A stretch of DNA of 64,000 nucleotides from Endozoicomonas sp. ISHI1 (GCF_024606225.1 NZ_JAGRPU010000015.1:62001-126000); one strand, 5' to 3'; positions 8,338 to 17,755 are shown, numbered from the stretch's first letter. Numbers and translations: made by a program. Notes: a model not told the origin generated them from the letters alone.

Positions 8338-9876
8338 TCATTCGATCATCAGCCGCCCACTCCTTAATTCAGTGATTCTCACTGTTTTATCATCACTGGC
8401 GGTCAAGACATTTCGACTATCAGGGCTGAAGCTGGCTGACCTGACCGTTTTCTTGTGTTCGATGGTGGCTTTTTCGAGCCATGATCCATCGGCCTGCAGA
8501 CCATAAATTTTCGCCGTGTTATCTTCACTGGCGGTTACCACATGGAGGCAATCGGCGCTGAAGTTAGCTGTGGTGACCACCCCCTTGTGGTCAATGCGGG
8601 CTATTTCTTGCCACGATGCACCGGCCTGGCTACAGATTTGCGCCGTAAAATCAAAACTTGTGGTCACCACATGGCGGCCATCGGTACTGAAATCAGCTGA
8701 GGTGACTTCATCATAATGATCAATCTCGAATATTTCTTCCCATGATCCATCGGCTTCAAGGTCACAGATTTTCGCCGTGCGATCCCCACTAGCCGTTACC
8801 AGATGGAGGCTATCGGCACTAAAGTTGGCAGAGAGCACCCAACGGTTGTGTGGAATGGTGTCTTTTTGCACCCATGATCCATCGGCCGCCTGGCCATAGA
8901 TTTTTGCGGAGCAGCGTCCACCGCAGAGCAACAGGTGAAGGCCATCGCAGCTGAACTTGGCAGAAACGAACCCGGCTTTACGAATAACGTCCACTGGTTG
9001 TTGCCATGACCCATTGTCCCCGCGACGAGTGATTTTCACAGAATAATTGTAATCGGTGGTCACCACATAAAGGCCATCAGCACTGAAGGTGGCTGAATTG
9101 ACCGCACCATCATGGGAAATGCAGGCTTGTTGTTCCCATGTGCCATCGTCTTCCAGACCATAGATTTTCGCTGTGTGATCCTGACTGGCGGTGACCAGAT
9201 AGCGGCCATCGGGGCTGAAGATGGCTGAATGGACCCAATGATTATGGGTAATGACGGCTTTTTCTTGCCATGATCCATCGGTCTTCCGACCATAGATTTT
9301 CGCTGTTCCATCGTGACTGGCGGTTGCCAGATGTTGGCCATCGTTGCTGAAAGTGGCATTTAAGACTTTATCACCATGGGTAATTTCGAGTTTTTCCACT
9401 AACTCAAATTTTTTACACAGAGACATCAGTTTACCGTTGGTGAAAAATAACTGAGCAGGAAAATGAATATTCTTTTGTTGTTTTATGAGCGACACGATGG
9501 TGTCCTCATTTGCAAACGGCTTCAGCCAATCGCGGAGTTGGTGCTCATCTTTTGTCTTAAGGATGGTCTTTAGTTGATATTGCTGTGGCGAAGGAAACCG
9601 GCGAATCCATGCTCTTTCCAGAGCTTTATCTTGTTTAACAAGATCGCGAAAATAGCTGCATACCTTTGCTAAACGGGTAATCTCTCGAAAACTCAAACAG
9701 CGAATAATCTGTAAATGTATTAATTCGGGCAAGTAGAAGAATGGAGCGTTATTGTTGTAATAAGGAGTAACGTCCCTACCTGCACTGACACCCGTTGGTG
9801 CTTCCTCCAGTTGAGCTTGCACAGGTATTGGCAAGAGTGCTACGTCTATGCTCGAACTGCTTTTCACAGGGTCCAT
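8338..9876 (-). CDS. F-box and WD40-repeat protein, eukaryote-like (paralog B)
   Basis: 512 residues from the ATG at 9876, chosen because GGAGGAATC lies just upstream and because this start aligns without gaps to paralog A. An in-frame ATG five codons earlier overlaps that ribosome site. The F-box is at about residues 47-93 (YLPELIHLQIIRCLSFREI, then TRLAKVCSYFRDLV). A shared linker follows (KALERAWIRRFPSP, then QQLRDWLKPFA-like). Eight WD40-type repeats end the protein (IFSPDGRYLVTAS, NTAKIYGLQADGSW). Paralog A has one more blade. The spread of substitutions in the repeats and their conserved surface-loop tryptophans suggest selection for folding with diversification of the binding face. Function in the bacterium itself is not evident. 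Confidence 0.85.
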   Translation of the reverse strand: MDPVKSSSSIDVALLPIPVQAQLEEAPTGVSAGRDVTPYYNNNAPFFYLPELIHLQIIRCLSFREITRLAKVCSYFRDLVKQDKALERAWIRRFPSPQQYQLKTILKTKDEHQLRDWLKPFANEDTIVSLIKQQKNIHFPAQLFFTNGKLMSLCKKFELVEKLEITHGDKVLNATFSNDGQHLATASHDGTAKIYGRKTDGSWQEKAVITHNHWVHSAIFSPDGRYLVTASQDHTAKIYGLEDDGTWEQQACISHDGAVNSATFSADGLYVVTTDYNYSVKITRRGDNGSWQQPVDVIRKAGFVSAKFSCDGLHLLLCGGRCSAKIYGQAADGSWVQKDTIPHNRWVLSANFSADSLHLVTASGDRTAKICDLEADGSWEEIFEIDHYDEVTSADFSTDGRHVVTTSFDFTAQICSQAGASWQEIARIDHKGVVTTANFSADCLHVVTASEDNTAKIYGLQADGSWLEKATIEHKKTVRSASFSPDSRNVLTASDDKTVRITELRSGRLMIE

Positions 9877-10102
9877 GCCCGATTCCTCCATGGCTCCAAA
9901 TTCAGTATTTATCCTTGCTTGGGAAGGACATTCAAAATTGATCCGTTCTGTTAGACTCGGCTTTAAAGCGGAAGTTCAAATATTGAGGTCAGTGGAACCA
10001 AGATTATTGATAGCTCCTGCAAATGTTTGTTTTTATCCGCTTTCCGGACACGCAAAGCGTTATCGAATAAAAAACCAACCTTTTGAACAGGAGCTGACTG
10101 TT

Positions 10103-10639
10103 ATGCAAAGTCACTGGCAGGAGCATAAAGCTCAGCTGCAACGCTATGTAGCCCGTGAAGTGAGCGAACCATCGGCAGTGGATGACATTCTGCAGAACGT
10201 CTATCTGAAAGCGCATAGCCAGATTCAGACACTGAAATCAGAAGACAGAGTGGCTGGCTGGTTATACCGGATTGCCCATAATGCCGTCATGGATTACTAC
10301 CGCCAGCAAAAGCCCTGGGACGAGTTGCCAGACGACCTTGCCGCCGCGGAAGAAGATGATGCAGAAAAGAGTCATCAGGAACTGGCCCGCTGTCTGGTGC
10401 CTCTTATGGATGAGCTGCCCGAGAAGTACCGGATTCCCTTGCGGATGTCAGAGCTGGAAGGCATGAGCCAAAAACAGGTGGCAGTAGCCCTGGGCTTGTC
10501 AGTGTCCGGTGCCAAGAGCCGAATCCAACGTGGCCGGGTTCAGCTGAGAGAACGTTTCACTGCCTGCTGCGATATTGAAATCGGCCGGGGCGGTGTGACC
10601 GACTACCAGCCTAAAAAAACCGGCTGTGGAGATTGCTGA
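10103..10639 (+). CDS. sigZ: ECF-type RNA polymerase sigma factor, SigZ family
   Basis: 178 residues starting at the ATG at 10103 behind CAGGAG. The open frame extends further upstream but only as an antisense shadow of the F-box gene. Region 2 is visible as DDILQNVYLKAHSQI and AGWLYRIAHNAVMDYYRQ. Region 4 is LPEKYRIPLRMSELEGMSQK followed by the helix-turn-helix VALGLSVSGAKSRIQRGR. The tail after region 4 is cysteine-rich (two adjacent Cys, then CGDC at the very end), a feature of SigZ proteins that could sense metal or redox state. No anti-sigma gene is adjacent. The next gene is a glutathione-transferase-like protein that also ends in a Cys-rich tail, suggesting a shared thiol or metal theme. 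Confidence 0.85.
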   Translation: MQSHWQEHKAQLQRYVAREVSEPSAVDDILQNVYLKAHSQIQTLKSEDRVAGWLYRIAHNAVMDYYRQQKPWDELPDDLAAAEEDDAEKSHQELARCLVPLMDELPEKYRIPLRMSELEGMSQKQVAVALGLSVSGAKSRIQRGRVQLRERFTACCDIEIGRGGVTDYQPKKTGCGDC

Positions 10640-10779
10640 GAGCAACCAACAGTGAAGAAAACATGTTTAAGAGAAAAAATTAATTTTTTTGCGTCCTTTT
10701 TTCATACCTCACGTCTTTATAAACGACGACGAACTAACAGGCCGGTCTGACTGGCTATCGCTGGATCGAGGTATAAAAC

Positions 10780-11541
10780 ATGTTGAAAGTCATCAGCTTT
10801 AAAATCTGCCCATTCGTGCAACGCATTACCGGAATACTGGAAGCGAAGAACATTCCCTATGACATCGAGTACATCAGCCTGAGCGAAAAGCCCCAGTGGT
10901 TTGTGGATATTTCTCCAAACGGTCAGGTACCCGTACTGGTCACTGAGAATGGCGTGGCCCTGTTTGAATCCGATGCCATCGCTGAATATCTGGAAGAAGC
11001 TTATCCCGCATTGCAGCCTGGCTTGAGTGCAGAGCAGAAAGCACTGAATCGCGCCTGGAGCTACCTGGGCAGTAAGCAGTATCTGGTCCAGTGCGCTGCT
11101 CAGAGAAGTCAGGATGCTCCGACTCTGATCAAGCGCGCCGGGAAGCTCGCCAGTGCCTTTGCCAAAGTGGAGAAGGTTTTGGGTGAGCACCTATTCTTCA
11201 AAAGTGATTCACTGAGCATGGTCGATCTGGCGTGGCTGCCCGTGTTGCATCGAGCTCATCTCATTCAAGAAAACACGGGCTATGACTTCCTGACTTTTTA
11301 TCCCAAAACTAAAGCATGGCAAAAAAGTCTGCTGGCTACCGGACTGGCCGAAAAGAGTGTCGCCGAAGACTTTGATGAAAAGTTCACAGGCTTTTATCTG
11401 TCTGGGGAGACCTTTCTGGGCCGCTGTGAACAGGGAGGGGATTGCAACGCCTCTAATCTCGAAGAGTGCTGCATAGAAGGGGACTGCTGCAAGACAAAAG
11501 CCGTGACTTGTAGGAATTCTGGCAGTAGCTGCGGGTGTTAA
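10780..11541 (+). CDS. Glutathione S-transferase-like protein with Cys-rich tail
   Basis: 253 residues. The N-terminal thioredoxin-like domain begins MLKVISFKICPFVQR. The Cys10-Pro-Phe motif is typical of omega/glutaredoxin-like GSTs that use cysteine chemistry. SPNGQVPVL contains the cis-proline and FESDAIAEYLEE the glutathione-binding ESxAI motif. A helical GST C-terminal domain follows to about residue 210. The last 38 residues contain nine cysteines (CEQGGDC, EECCIEGDCC, SSCGC), which is not part of a normal GST and looks like a metallothionein-like metal-binding tail. It lies 140 bp after sigZ and is a plausible SigZ target. Confidence 0.8.
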   Translation: MLKVISFKICPFVQRITGILEAKNIPYDIEYISLSEKPQWFVDISPNGQVPVLVTENGVALFESDAIAEYLEEAYPALQPGLSAEQKALNRAWSYLGSKQYLVQCAAQRSQDAPTLIKRAGKLASAFAKVEKVLGEHLFFKSDSLSMVDLAWLPVLHRAHLIQENTGYDFLTFYPKTKAWQKSLLATGLAEKSVAEDFDEKFTGFYLSGETFLGRCEQGGDCNASNLEECCIEGDCCKTKAVTCRNSGSSCGC

Positions 11542-11663
11542 GCGTCTGCTTTGGATGGATGGCCTGTTCGAATAGCATTTATGGGTGTTTTTTCGGATAG
11601 TTGGCATGGCTTTTCCTGATACCCTTTTGACCACTGAAAACAAACATTTGAGAGGGTGTAAGG

Positions 11664-12359
11664 ATGAGCAAAATGTACGAGCAGTTCGCCAGGGACTACG
11701 AGAAAGCCATTGTCGATAATATTTACAATGGCAATCTGGAGCGTCCGTCTTTAATTGCTATGTTGCCTGAACTCGCCGGGAAAAATGTTCTTGATCTGGG
11801 GTGTGGGCCGGGTGTCTACGCAGAGTATTTGCTCAATCAGGGTGCATCGGTGACGGCAGTTGATGTCTCGCAGGAAATGATTAAGATCGTCATAGAGAAG
11901 TTGGGTGATAAGGTTCAAGCTTATCCGCAGGATCTCTCCCGGGGGCTGCCGCAAGAAAAAGATGCCAGCTATGACATCATTATTTGTCCTCTGACTGTGC
12001 ATTACATTGAAGACGTCAGCTTGTTGTTCGGTGACGTTAAGCGCCTGCTGAAACAGGGAGGCGTATTTATTTTTTCTACCCATCACCCGGTAGTGGATTT
12101 AGAAGTGTCACCTTCAGGCAACTACTTTCAAAAAGAGCTGGTCACGGAAGAGTGGGATACGGTGGGTCATCTTGTCGAAGTAAGCTTCTACCGTCGTTCA
12201 TTGACAGAGTGGTTTGAGAGCCTGGCTTCAGTGGGTCTCTGTGTTACTCAGCTGTCAGAAGGAAAACCGACAGAGCGCATGAAGTCTCTCTGTGCTGAAA
12301 GTTATAAAAGGTTATCCACAACGCCTCACTTTATTTTCTTTAAGTGTGAAGTCAGGTAA
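11664..12359 (+). CDS. SAM-dependent methyltransferase, class I
   Basis: 231 residues with the Rossmann-type SAM-binding motif VLDLGCGPGVYAEYLL, the acidic strand ASVTAVDVSQEM, and the later motif YDIIICPLTVHYIEDV. It belongs to the broad UbiE/Methyltransf_11 group, with small-molecule substrate unknown. An AGAGGGTG ribosome site precedes the ATG. It is a single gene between the GST and ggt, on the same strand as both. Nothing in the sequence identifies the acceptor. Confidence 0.8.
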   Translation: MSKMYEQFARDYEKAIVDNIYNGNLERPSLIAMLPELAGKNVLDLGCGPGVYAEYLLNQGASVTAVDVSQEMIKIVIEKLGDKVQAYPQDLSRGLPQEKDASYDIIICPLTVHYIEDVSLLFGDVKRLLKQGGVFIFSTHHPVVDLEVSPSGNYFQKELVTEEWDTVGHLVEVSFYRRSLTEWFESLASVGLCVTQLSEGKPTERMKSLCAESYKRLSTTPHFIFFKCEVR

Positions 12360-12461
12360 GCACCTTTTTATAACCTTCAACTCCAAAAGCCATTGCACAT
12401 TTGAGCTAACACTGAAACCATTGGCCGACCTGATAAAAATTAATTTAAAGGAAGTCTTGCT

Positions 12462-14228
12462 ATGTCTGGGGGAGTTTTCAGACGGTGCGGTATCACCGCC
12501 AGTCTTTTAGTTGCTTGCTTTAACGTGCAGGCAATGGCCGCGAATATGAGTGATGATCTTGCTCCGGAGGCTGCAACAGGATTTCAACAAAAGAGTCTGG
12601 TAAAAGCCAGCAAACATATGGTGGTGGCGGCCAATCCGCTGGCTGTTCAGGCAGGTGACGAAGTCCTCAAAAGAGGCGGTTCGGCAGCAGATGCGGCGAT
12701 TGCTGTTCAACTGGTGCTGAATCTGGTTGAGCCGCAGTCGTCCGGTATTGGCGGAGGCGCCTTTACCCTCTACTTCGATGCCCAAAAAAACCGTCTGATC
12801 ACTCTGGATGGCCGGGAAACAGCCCCTGCGAAGGCGACACCGACCTTATTTCTGGACAGCAATGGCAAGCCGTTGCAATTTTATGATGCCGTGGTGGGGG
12901 GGCGCTCGGTAGGTACGCCAGGTACTGTCAAGCTTCTGGAAGAGATGCACCAGCGATATGGTAAACGTCCATGGTCTGAACTTTTCCAACCGGCCATTAA
13001 ACTGGCTGAGAAAGGCTTTATCGTTTCTCCCAGACTGGCCAGCCTGATTGCCAAAGATCAAAAAAGACTCAGCCGTTATCCGGGTACCCGCCAATACTTT
13101 TTTGATAAAGAAGGACAGCCACTTCAGTCGGGTACTGTTCTAAAAAATCCCGAGTTTGCCAGGACACTCAGGCTTATTGCCAGCAAGGGCTCAAAAGCCT
13201 TCTATAAGGGGGAGTTGGCGGAAAGAATTGTCAGAACAGTCAGAGAGGCCAGGGGAAATCCCGGAGCGCTTTCAAAGAAGGATCTGAAAAACTATCAGGT
13301 AAAAGAGCGTGCGCCGGTGTGCTCAGCCTATCGCCAATACTCTGTCTGCGGCATGGGGCCGCCCAGCTCAGGCGCAACCACAGTGGGACAAATTCTGGGC
13401 ATTCTGCAGTCTTATGATCTGGCCAGCCTGGGGTCGGATAATCCGGAGTCCTGGCGTCTGTTTGCCGGTGCTTCAAGACTGGCTTTTGCCGACAGGGCCC
13501 GTTATCTGGCTGACAGTGACTATGTTCCCGTGCCTGTCCAGGGACTTCTGAATAGTCAATATCTGGCAGACCGGGCTAAACAGCTTCAGTCAGATCAGGC
13601 CCTGAAGACCGTTAAAGCGGGTAAACCCACCTGGCAGCATGCTTCACTTAGGGCGGATGATCAGTCCATTGAACTGCCTTCTACCAGCCATATTTCCATT
13701 GTCGATGCCGAGGGTAATGCGCTGTCCATGACGACGACGATTGAGAACGGTTTCGGTTCCCGTTTGATGGTGGGCGGTTTCCTGCTGAATAATGAAATGA
13801 CTGACTTTTCTTTTGCCAGTCATGAGGGTGGTACGCCCATTGCCAATCGTGTTGAACCTGGTAAAAGACCAAGGTCTTCTATGGCCCCCACGATTGTTAT
13901 GGATAAAAAGGGTCAGCCTTATATGGTGATTGGCTCACCCGGCGGCAGTCGTATCATTAGTTATGTTGCCAAAACCCTGATAGCCCATATTGACTGGGGA
14001 ATGGATATCCAGAAAGCCATTGCTCTGCCTCATAAGCTGAATCCGTCTGGCGTTTATGAGCTTGAGCAGGATACCGAAGCAGAGCGTCTGAAGCCTGCAT
14101 TGGAAAAGCTCGGCTATTCCATCAAGGTGCGGGAACTCAACAGTGGCCTGCATGGCATTGTGATCACGGAAAAAGGCCTTGAGGGCGGTGCTGACCCCCG
14201 TCGTGAGGGGGTGGCGATGGGCATTTGA
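12462..14228 (+). CDS. ggt: Gamma-glutamyltransferase precursor
   Basis: 588 residues, normal for Ggt. A signal peptide (MSGGVFRRCGITASLLVACFNVQAMA) sends it to the periplasm. Features: GGSAADAAIAVQLVLNLVEP near the start, the autoprocessing site at Thr408 (PSTSHISIVD), where the new N-terminal threonine is the nucleophile, and the GSPGGSRII oxyanion region in the small subunit. It hydrolyses or transpeptidates glutathione and other gamma-glutamyl compounds. AAGGA sits nine bases upstream of the start. Proximity to a GST suggests glutathione metabolism, though the genes are not tightly packed. Confidence 0.95.
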   Translation: MSGGVFRRCGITASLLVACFNVQAMAANMSDDLAPEAATGFQQKSLVKASKHMVVAANPLAVQAGDEVLKRGGSAADAAIAVQLVLNLVEPQSSGIGGGAFTLYFDAQKNRLITLDGRETAPAKATPTLFLDSNGKPLQFYDAVVGGRSVGTPGTVKLLEEMHQRYGKRPWSELFQPAIKLAEKGFIVSPRLASLIAKDQKRLSRYPGTRQYFFDKEGQPLQSGTVLKNPEFARTLRLIASKGSKAFYKGELAERIVRTVREARGNPGALSKKDLKNYQVKERAPVCSAYRQYSVCGMGPPSSGATTVGQILGILQSYDLASLGSDNPESWRLFAGASRLAFADRARYLADSDYVPVPVQGLLNSQYLADRAKQLQSDQALKTVKAGKPTWQHASLRADDQSIELPSTSHISIVDAEGNALSMTTTIENGFGSRLMVGGFLLNNEMTDFSFASHEGGTPIANRVEPGKRPRSSMAPTIVMDKKGQPYMVIGSPGGSRIISYVAKTLIAHIDWGMDIQKAIALPHKLNPSGVYELEQDTEAERLKPALEKLGYSIKVRELNSGLHGIVITEKGLEGGADPRREGVAMGI

Positions 14229-14264
14229 ATGCTATTTGCAGCCATTATTGAGGCCAGGGCTAAA

Positions 14265-14635
14265 CAAAAAAAAGCGTAGCCGGTATAAGACGTGTGCGGA
14301 ACTGGTGAAATTTTGAATGGTATTACTCGACACCTACATTGATCCTCAATTCGCGTAAGACCCACCAAAACAGGTGGGGGATGTCAGCGAGGCTTGCGGA
14401 GAGCCAACCCGTGAACTACCTTTCCTCTGTCTCTTTTAGACTTACCTTGGAGCTTACGTGATGTTAGGTCTGCGGAGTCTATGAGACTTGGGGAGTTTAG
14501 GGCTGGGCGTCCCCGGCTAGGCGCCCTCGCTTGTTCCCCGAGCAACAAACTGTGAAACAGGAGCCTGTTGGGTGACTAATTGGAATCGCCTGCCTGTTTA
14601 GTTACGCATCGTGCACGTCTGGCAAAGGTCATGAT
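14265..14635 (+). ncRNA. Candidate structured RNA, unidentified
   Basis: No convincing coding frame, but an unusual density of inverted repeats: CCCACC/GGTGGG (14361-14378), AGTCT/AGACT (14476-14488), GGGCG/CGCCC (14505-14526), the palindrome AACAGGAGCCTGTT (14556-14569), and GTGACTAAT paired with TTTAGTTAC (14572-14605). A GTGCGG motif near 14290 is compatible with the GUGYG 5' end of a group II intron, so a 5' intron remnant is one possibility. No reverse transcriptase gene follows. Strand is uncertain. Confidence 0.35.
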
Positions 14636-14929
14636 ATGTTTGTAACTCTTATTCCACCAGTGTTTGGAGTTCTTGCACCATCAACATATTTTCGCCCACC
14701 CTATCTGGTCTGGGGCAATTATCCGATACAGAGTCAGCAGCAAATAAGTTTTTGTAACAGATTTGATTGGCTGGATCAGTGCTCCGGAATTTTTATTCAC
14801 GGAATTAAATTTACAACGAGCGCGGGTGATGTTTTCTGGGGGTTTGATTCATACTTGTTCCGTGAGCATGTGCTACTGGATTGGCTAGTGAATATTATTC
14901 CATTAGCGTCCTTTTCTTATGGGTTCTAA
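14636..14929 (+). CDS. Small hypothetical protein
   Basis: 97 residues, not recognised. AAAGG lies seven bases ahead of the ATG. The protein has hydrophobic stretches at both ends (MFVTLIPPVFGVLAPS and LLDWLVNIIPLASFSYG) and a middle rich in aromatic residues, without a clear signal peptide. It immediately follows the structured non-coding stretch and may belong to the same remnant. Chance open frame remains possible. Confidence 0.3.
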   Translation: MFVTLIPPVFGVLAPSTYFRPPYLVWGNYPIQSQQQISFCNRFDWLDQCSGIFIHGIKFTTSAGDVFWGFDSYLFREHVLLDWLVNIIPLASFSYGF

Positions 14930-15052
14930 TGTCCAATGATTGCTATCAGCTCTCGTCAGGGGGCTCGTCCGCTGTATAACCAGTACCCATGAAAACTTCA
15001 CAATCCAAATCATCGGCACAGGTGAAATCATTGCTCTTTCAGATAGCCATTT

Positions 15053-16762
15053 TCAGCCTCCCAGCCACAATACCTGATAAGGCTTGAGTTGAAGGTCCTG
15101 TACCACGGCACCGCCCAGTAAATCGAACCAGCCGACATAGTCTGGCTGGTTCAATGTTTGATGAGCCGATGTCAGGTTGTGTATAGCCACCAGTTTCCGG
15201 CGGCCACAGGGCGATGTACGCATGAATGCAAAAATGCCCGGTTCCATATTCAGAATGGTTTGTGAGGCATTGGGATGAAAGCAGGGTTCCTGTTTACGAA
15301 CTCTGAGATGACTCAGCAGCGATTGGAACACCAGCGACGGTATTGAAACAGGGCTTTCCAAGTCTGGCAATAATTCTTCCAGTAACCACCTGCGACGATT
15401 GATAGAGCGGGTTCTGCCGCTGCTCTCTACGCCTGCCAGATCATTAGGCGTGGCAAACAGACTGTGTATATACATAGCAGGTATTCCGCGCATCCCCAGC
15501 ATGATGAGCTGAGAGCAAATAAATCGCTGTACCTGCCACTGATCCTCGCCTCGTCTGGTCCCTTTCATGGCATCAAACAGGGCAATATTGATCTCATAAG
15601 GTGATTCCGTATTGTCTGAAAGGGTGCGCATACTGACGAACCCCCCAAAACGGTGCATGCTGTCGATCAGCTCTGAAACTTCATTCTCCGGGATCAACCC
15701 CTTCAGCGGACGCAGGCCTATGCCATCATGGGATGCAGTAAAGTTCAGGACGGTGCAACTCTCTGGATAATCAGGCAGGTCACTGGCCCATTGCACAAGG
15801 TATTTCTCAGTGCCCCGATTGAGTGCGTGCAGTATCAGGGGCGGCAGAGCAAATTGATACACCATGTGAGCCTCGTCCTGTTCCCCGAAATAACTGATGT
15901 TCTCTTCATGAGGGACATTGGTTTCGGTCAGAAGTGTGCTGCCGGGGCAGGCTTTCTCCATGATCAGTCGGAACAGTTTCACGATAGCATGGGTCTCGGG
16001 CAGGCTTATGCAATGAGTGCCCGGTTTCTTCCACAGAAAAGCGACGGCATCCAGCCTTATGACTCTGGAGCCGCGGGCCAGATAAAAGAGCAGGATATCC
16101 ACCATCTGGATCAGCACATCGGGATTTTTAAAATTCAGATCCATCTGATCTTCACTGAAAGTGGCCCAGACGTGCTTCAGCCCTCGTCTTGTATGAATAG
16201 GCACCAGCAGGGGGGAGTTCCTTGGGCGGGTCACTGCACTGAGGTCTGTATCCGGATCTTCTTCAATAAAGTAATCCCGGCCGGGCTGATGGCCACTGAC
16301 AAAGTCGGCAAACCAGAGACTTTCCCGGGATACATGGTTAATGACCAGGTCCGACATCAGCTGATAGTCAGCGGCGATGGCTTCAATATCCTGCCAGCTG
16401 CCCAGCTGTTCGTTGACCGACAGGTAATCAATCACAGAAAAACCATCATCCGAGCTAAAGGGAAAGTAGGGAAGAATATGAAGGGTATTAATAACCCCGT
16501 TCAGATGGCCATCAAGAAATCGCTTCAAGACCTGAAGAGGAGGCTGGCCAGTGTTGTCATAGAGGGTGTCGCCATAGGTGATCAGAAAGATATCCTGTTC
16601 TGACCAGCCTGAGACTGTTTGGGGAGGATTTTCATGGAGATGATGCTGAACCCGACGGACAATTCTGGCGGCTATCTCGCCCGCTTCCTGTCCGTAAGGG
16701 AGAATCAAAAGCTGAGTCATGGCCTGATGAAAAGCATCGAAGGCTTTAGGATAACTTTGCAC
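15053..16762 (-). CDS. GH13 sucrose-phosphorylase-family enzyme, probable glucosylglycerate phosphorylase
   Basis: 569 residues. GH13 motifs: VINHVSR, nucleophile Asp238 in SRVIRLDAVAF, acid/base Glu280 in LLTETNVPHEEN, and third Asp346 in NFTASHDGIG. The DAVAFLWK and TNVPHEEN contexts are those of GH13_18 phosphorylases (sucrose, sucrose-6-phosphate or glucosylglycerate). It is divergent from galU-phosphatase-gpgS, which build glucosylglycerate. The best guess is therefore phosphorolysis of glucosylglycerate to glucose 1-phosphate and glycerate, with the glucose 1-phosphate available to GalU. The substrate assignment rests on context. No signal peptide, so cytoplasmic. Confidence 0.75.
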   Translation of the reverse strand: MQSYPKAFDAFHQAMTQLLILPYGQEAGEIAARIVRRVQHHLHENPPQTVSGWSEQDIFLITYGDTLYDNTGQPPLQVLKRFLDGHLNGVINTLHILPYFPFSSDDGFSVIDYLSVNEQLGSWQDIEAIAADYQLMSDLVINHVSRESLWFADFVSGHQPGRDYFIEEDPDTDLSAVTRPRNSPLLVPIHTRRGLKHVWATFSEDQMDLNFKNPDVLIQMVDILLFYLARGSRVIRLDAVAFLWKKPGTHCISLPETHAIVKLFRLIMEKACPGSTLLTETNVPHEENISYFGEQDEAHMVYQFALPPLILHALNRGTEKYLVQWASDLPDYPESCTVLNFTASHDGIGLRPLKGLIPENEVSELIDSMHRFGGFVSMRTLSDNTESPYEINIALFDAMKGTRRGEDQWQVQRFICSQLIMLGMRGIPAMYIHSLFATPNDLAGVESSGRTRSINRRRWLLEELLPDLESPVSIPSLVFQSLLSHLRVRKQEPCFHPNASQTILNMEPGIFAFMRTSPCGRRKLVAIHNLTSAHQTLNQPDYVGWFDLLGGAVVQDLQLKPYQVLWLGG

Positions 16763-16920
16763 GATACATCTTCCCCTTTGGCAATGTTTTTTAGTGCTAT
16801 GCCTTCTTTGCAGCAGGAGTCATGCCACTATGGGAGGTCGGCGGGTGGTTTTCTGAGTTGGCACGACTTCTGCTTCAAGTCTGACGAGATGGAAAACTTC
16901 TCAACAAGACGAGCAATAAT

Positions 16921-17751
16921 ATGATTAAAAAGTGTCTGTTTCCTGTAGCAGGGTATGGAACCCGCTTTCTACCTGCCACCAAGTCTATGCCCAAAGAGAT
17001 GCTGCCTATTGTTGATAAACCCCTGATTCAATATGGCGTGGAAGAAGCCATGCTGGCAGGTCTGACTGACCTGGGGTTTGTGAATGGCAGAAACAAGCGA
17101 GCGATTCCTGATCATTTTGATATCAACTATGAGCTGGAAGCCGAAATAGCCGGCAGCGGCAAAGAAGAAAAACTTTCGACGATTCGCGAAGTGATGGCGG
17201 CCTGTACTTTTTCCTATACTCGTCAGAATCAGATGCAGGGTCTTGGACATGCCATTCTCTGCGGAAGAACCCTGATGGGTGACCAGCCTTTTGGTGTAGT
17301 GCTGGCCGACGACCTTTGTGTTAACGACGGTGGTCCATTAGTGATGTCGCAGCTGGTCAATCTCTACAAACAATTTCGTTGCACCATTGTGGCTGTTCAG
17401 GAAGTGCCCGAATCCGAAGTCGATAAGTATGGAGTGATTGCCGGTGAAGCCCTGAGTGATAACCTGATCCGTGTAACCGATATGGTGGAAAAACCAGACC
17501 CTTCAGAAGCACCCAGTAATCTGGCAGTGATTGGACGATATGTCCTGACGCCGGATATTTTCGACATCATTGAGCATACTGAACCCGGAATAAACGGTGA
17601 AGTGCAGTTGACTGACGCCATTCTGACTCAGGCCAGACAAGGCTGTGTCATCGCCTGTAAGTTTGAGGGTGAACGCTTTGATTGTGGCAGCGTCAGTGGT
17701 TTTGTCGAGGCCACCAATGCCATCTACCAAAAACGCCTGGACAGAGTTTAA
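16921..17751 (+). CDS. galU: UTP-glucose-1-phosphate uridylyltransferase
   Basis: 276 residues, standard for bacterial GalU. The nucleotide-binding N-terminus is AGYGTRFLPATKSMPKEMLP, followed by VDKPLIQYGVEEA. VVLADDL carries the metal-binding aspartates and GLGHAILCG the uridine pocket. It makes UDP-glucose from glucose 1-phosphate and UTP in the cytoplasm. First gene of a plus-strand operon; the next start is four bases past its stop. It supplies the sugar donor for GpgS downstream. A second galU for envelope synthesis may exist elsewhere, so this copy could be dedicated to solute synthesis. Confidence 0.95.
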   Translation: MIKKCLFPVAGYGTRFLPATKSMPKEMLPIVDKPLIQYGVEEAMLAGLTDLGFVNGRNKRAIPDHFDINYELEAEIAGSGKEEKLSTIREVMAACTFSYTRQNQMQGLGHAILCGRTLMGDQPFGVVLADDLCVNDGGPLVMSQLVNLYKQFRCTIVAVQEVPESEVDKYGVIAGEALSDNLIRVTDMVEKPDPSEAPSNLAVIGRYVLTPDIFDIIEHTEPGINGEVQLTDAILTQARQGCVIACKFEGERFDCGSVSGFVEATNAIYQKRLDRV

Positions 17752-17755
17752 GCCG

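Noticed and set aside
15728-16603. 291-codon plus-strand frame inside the GH13 gene
   Set aside because: Antisense shadow of an intact enzyme with all catalytic motifs; no ribosome site or recognisable domain.
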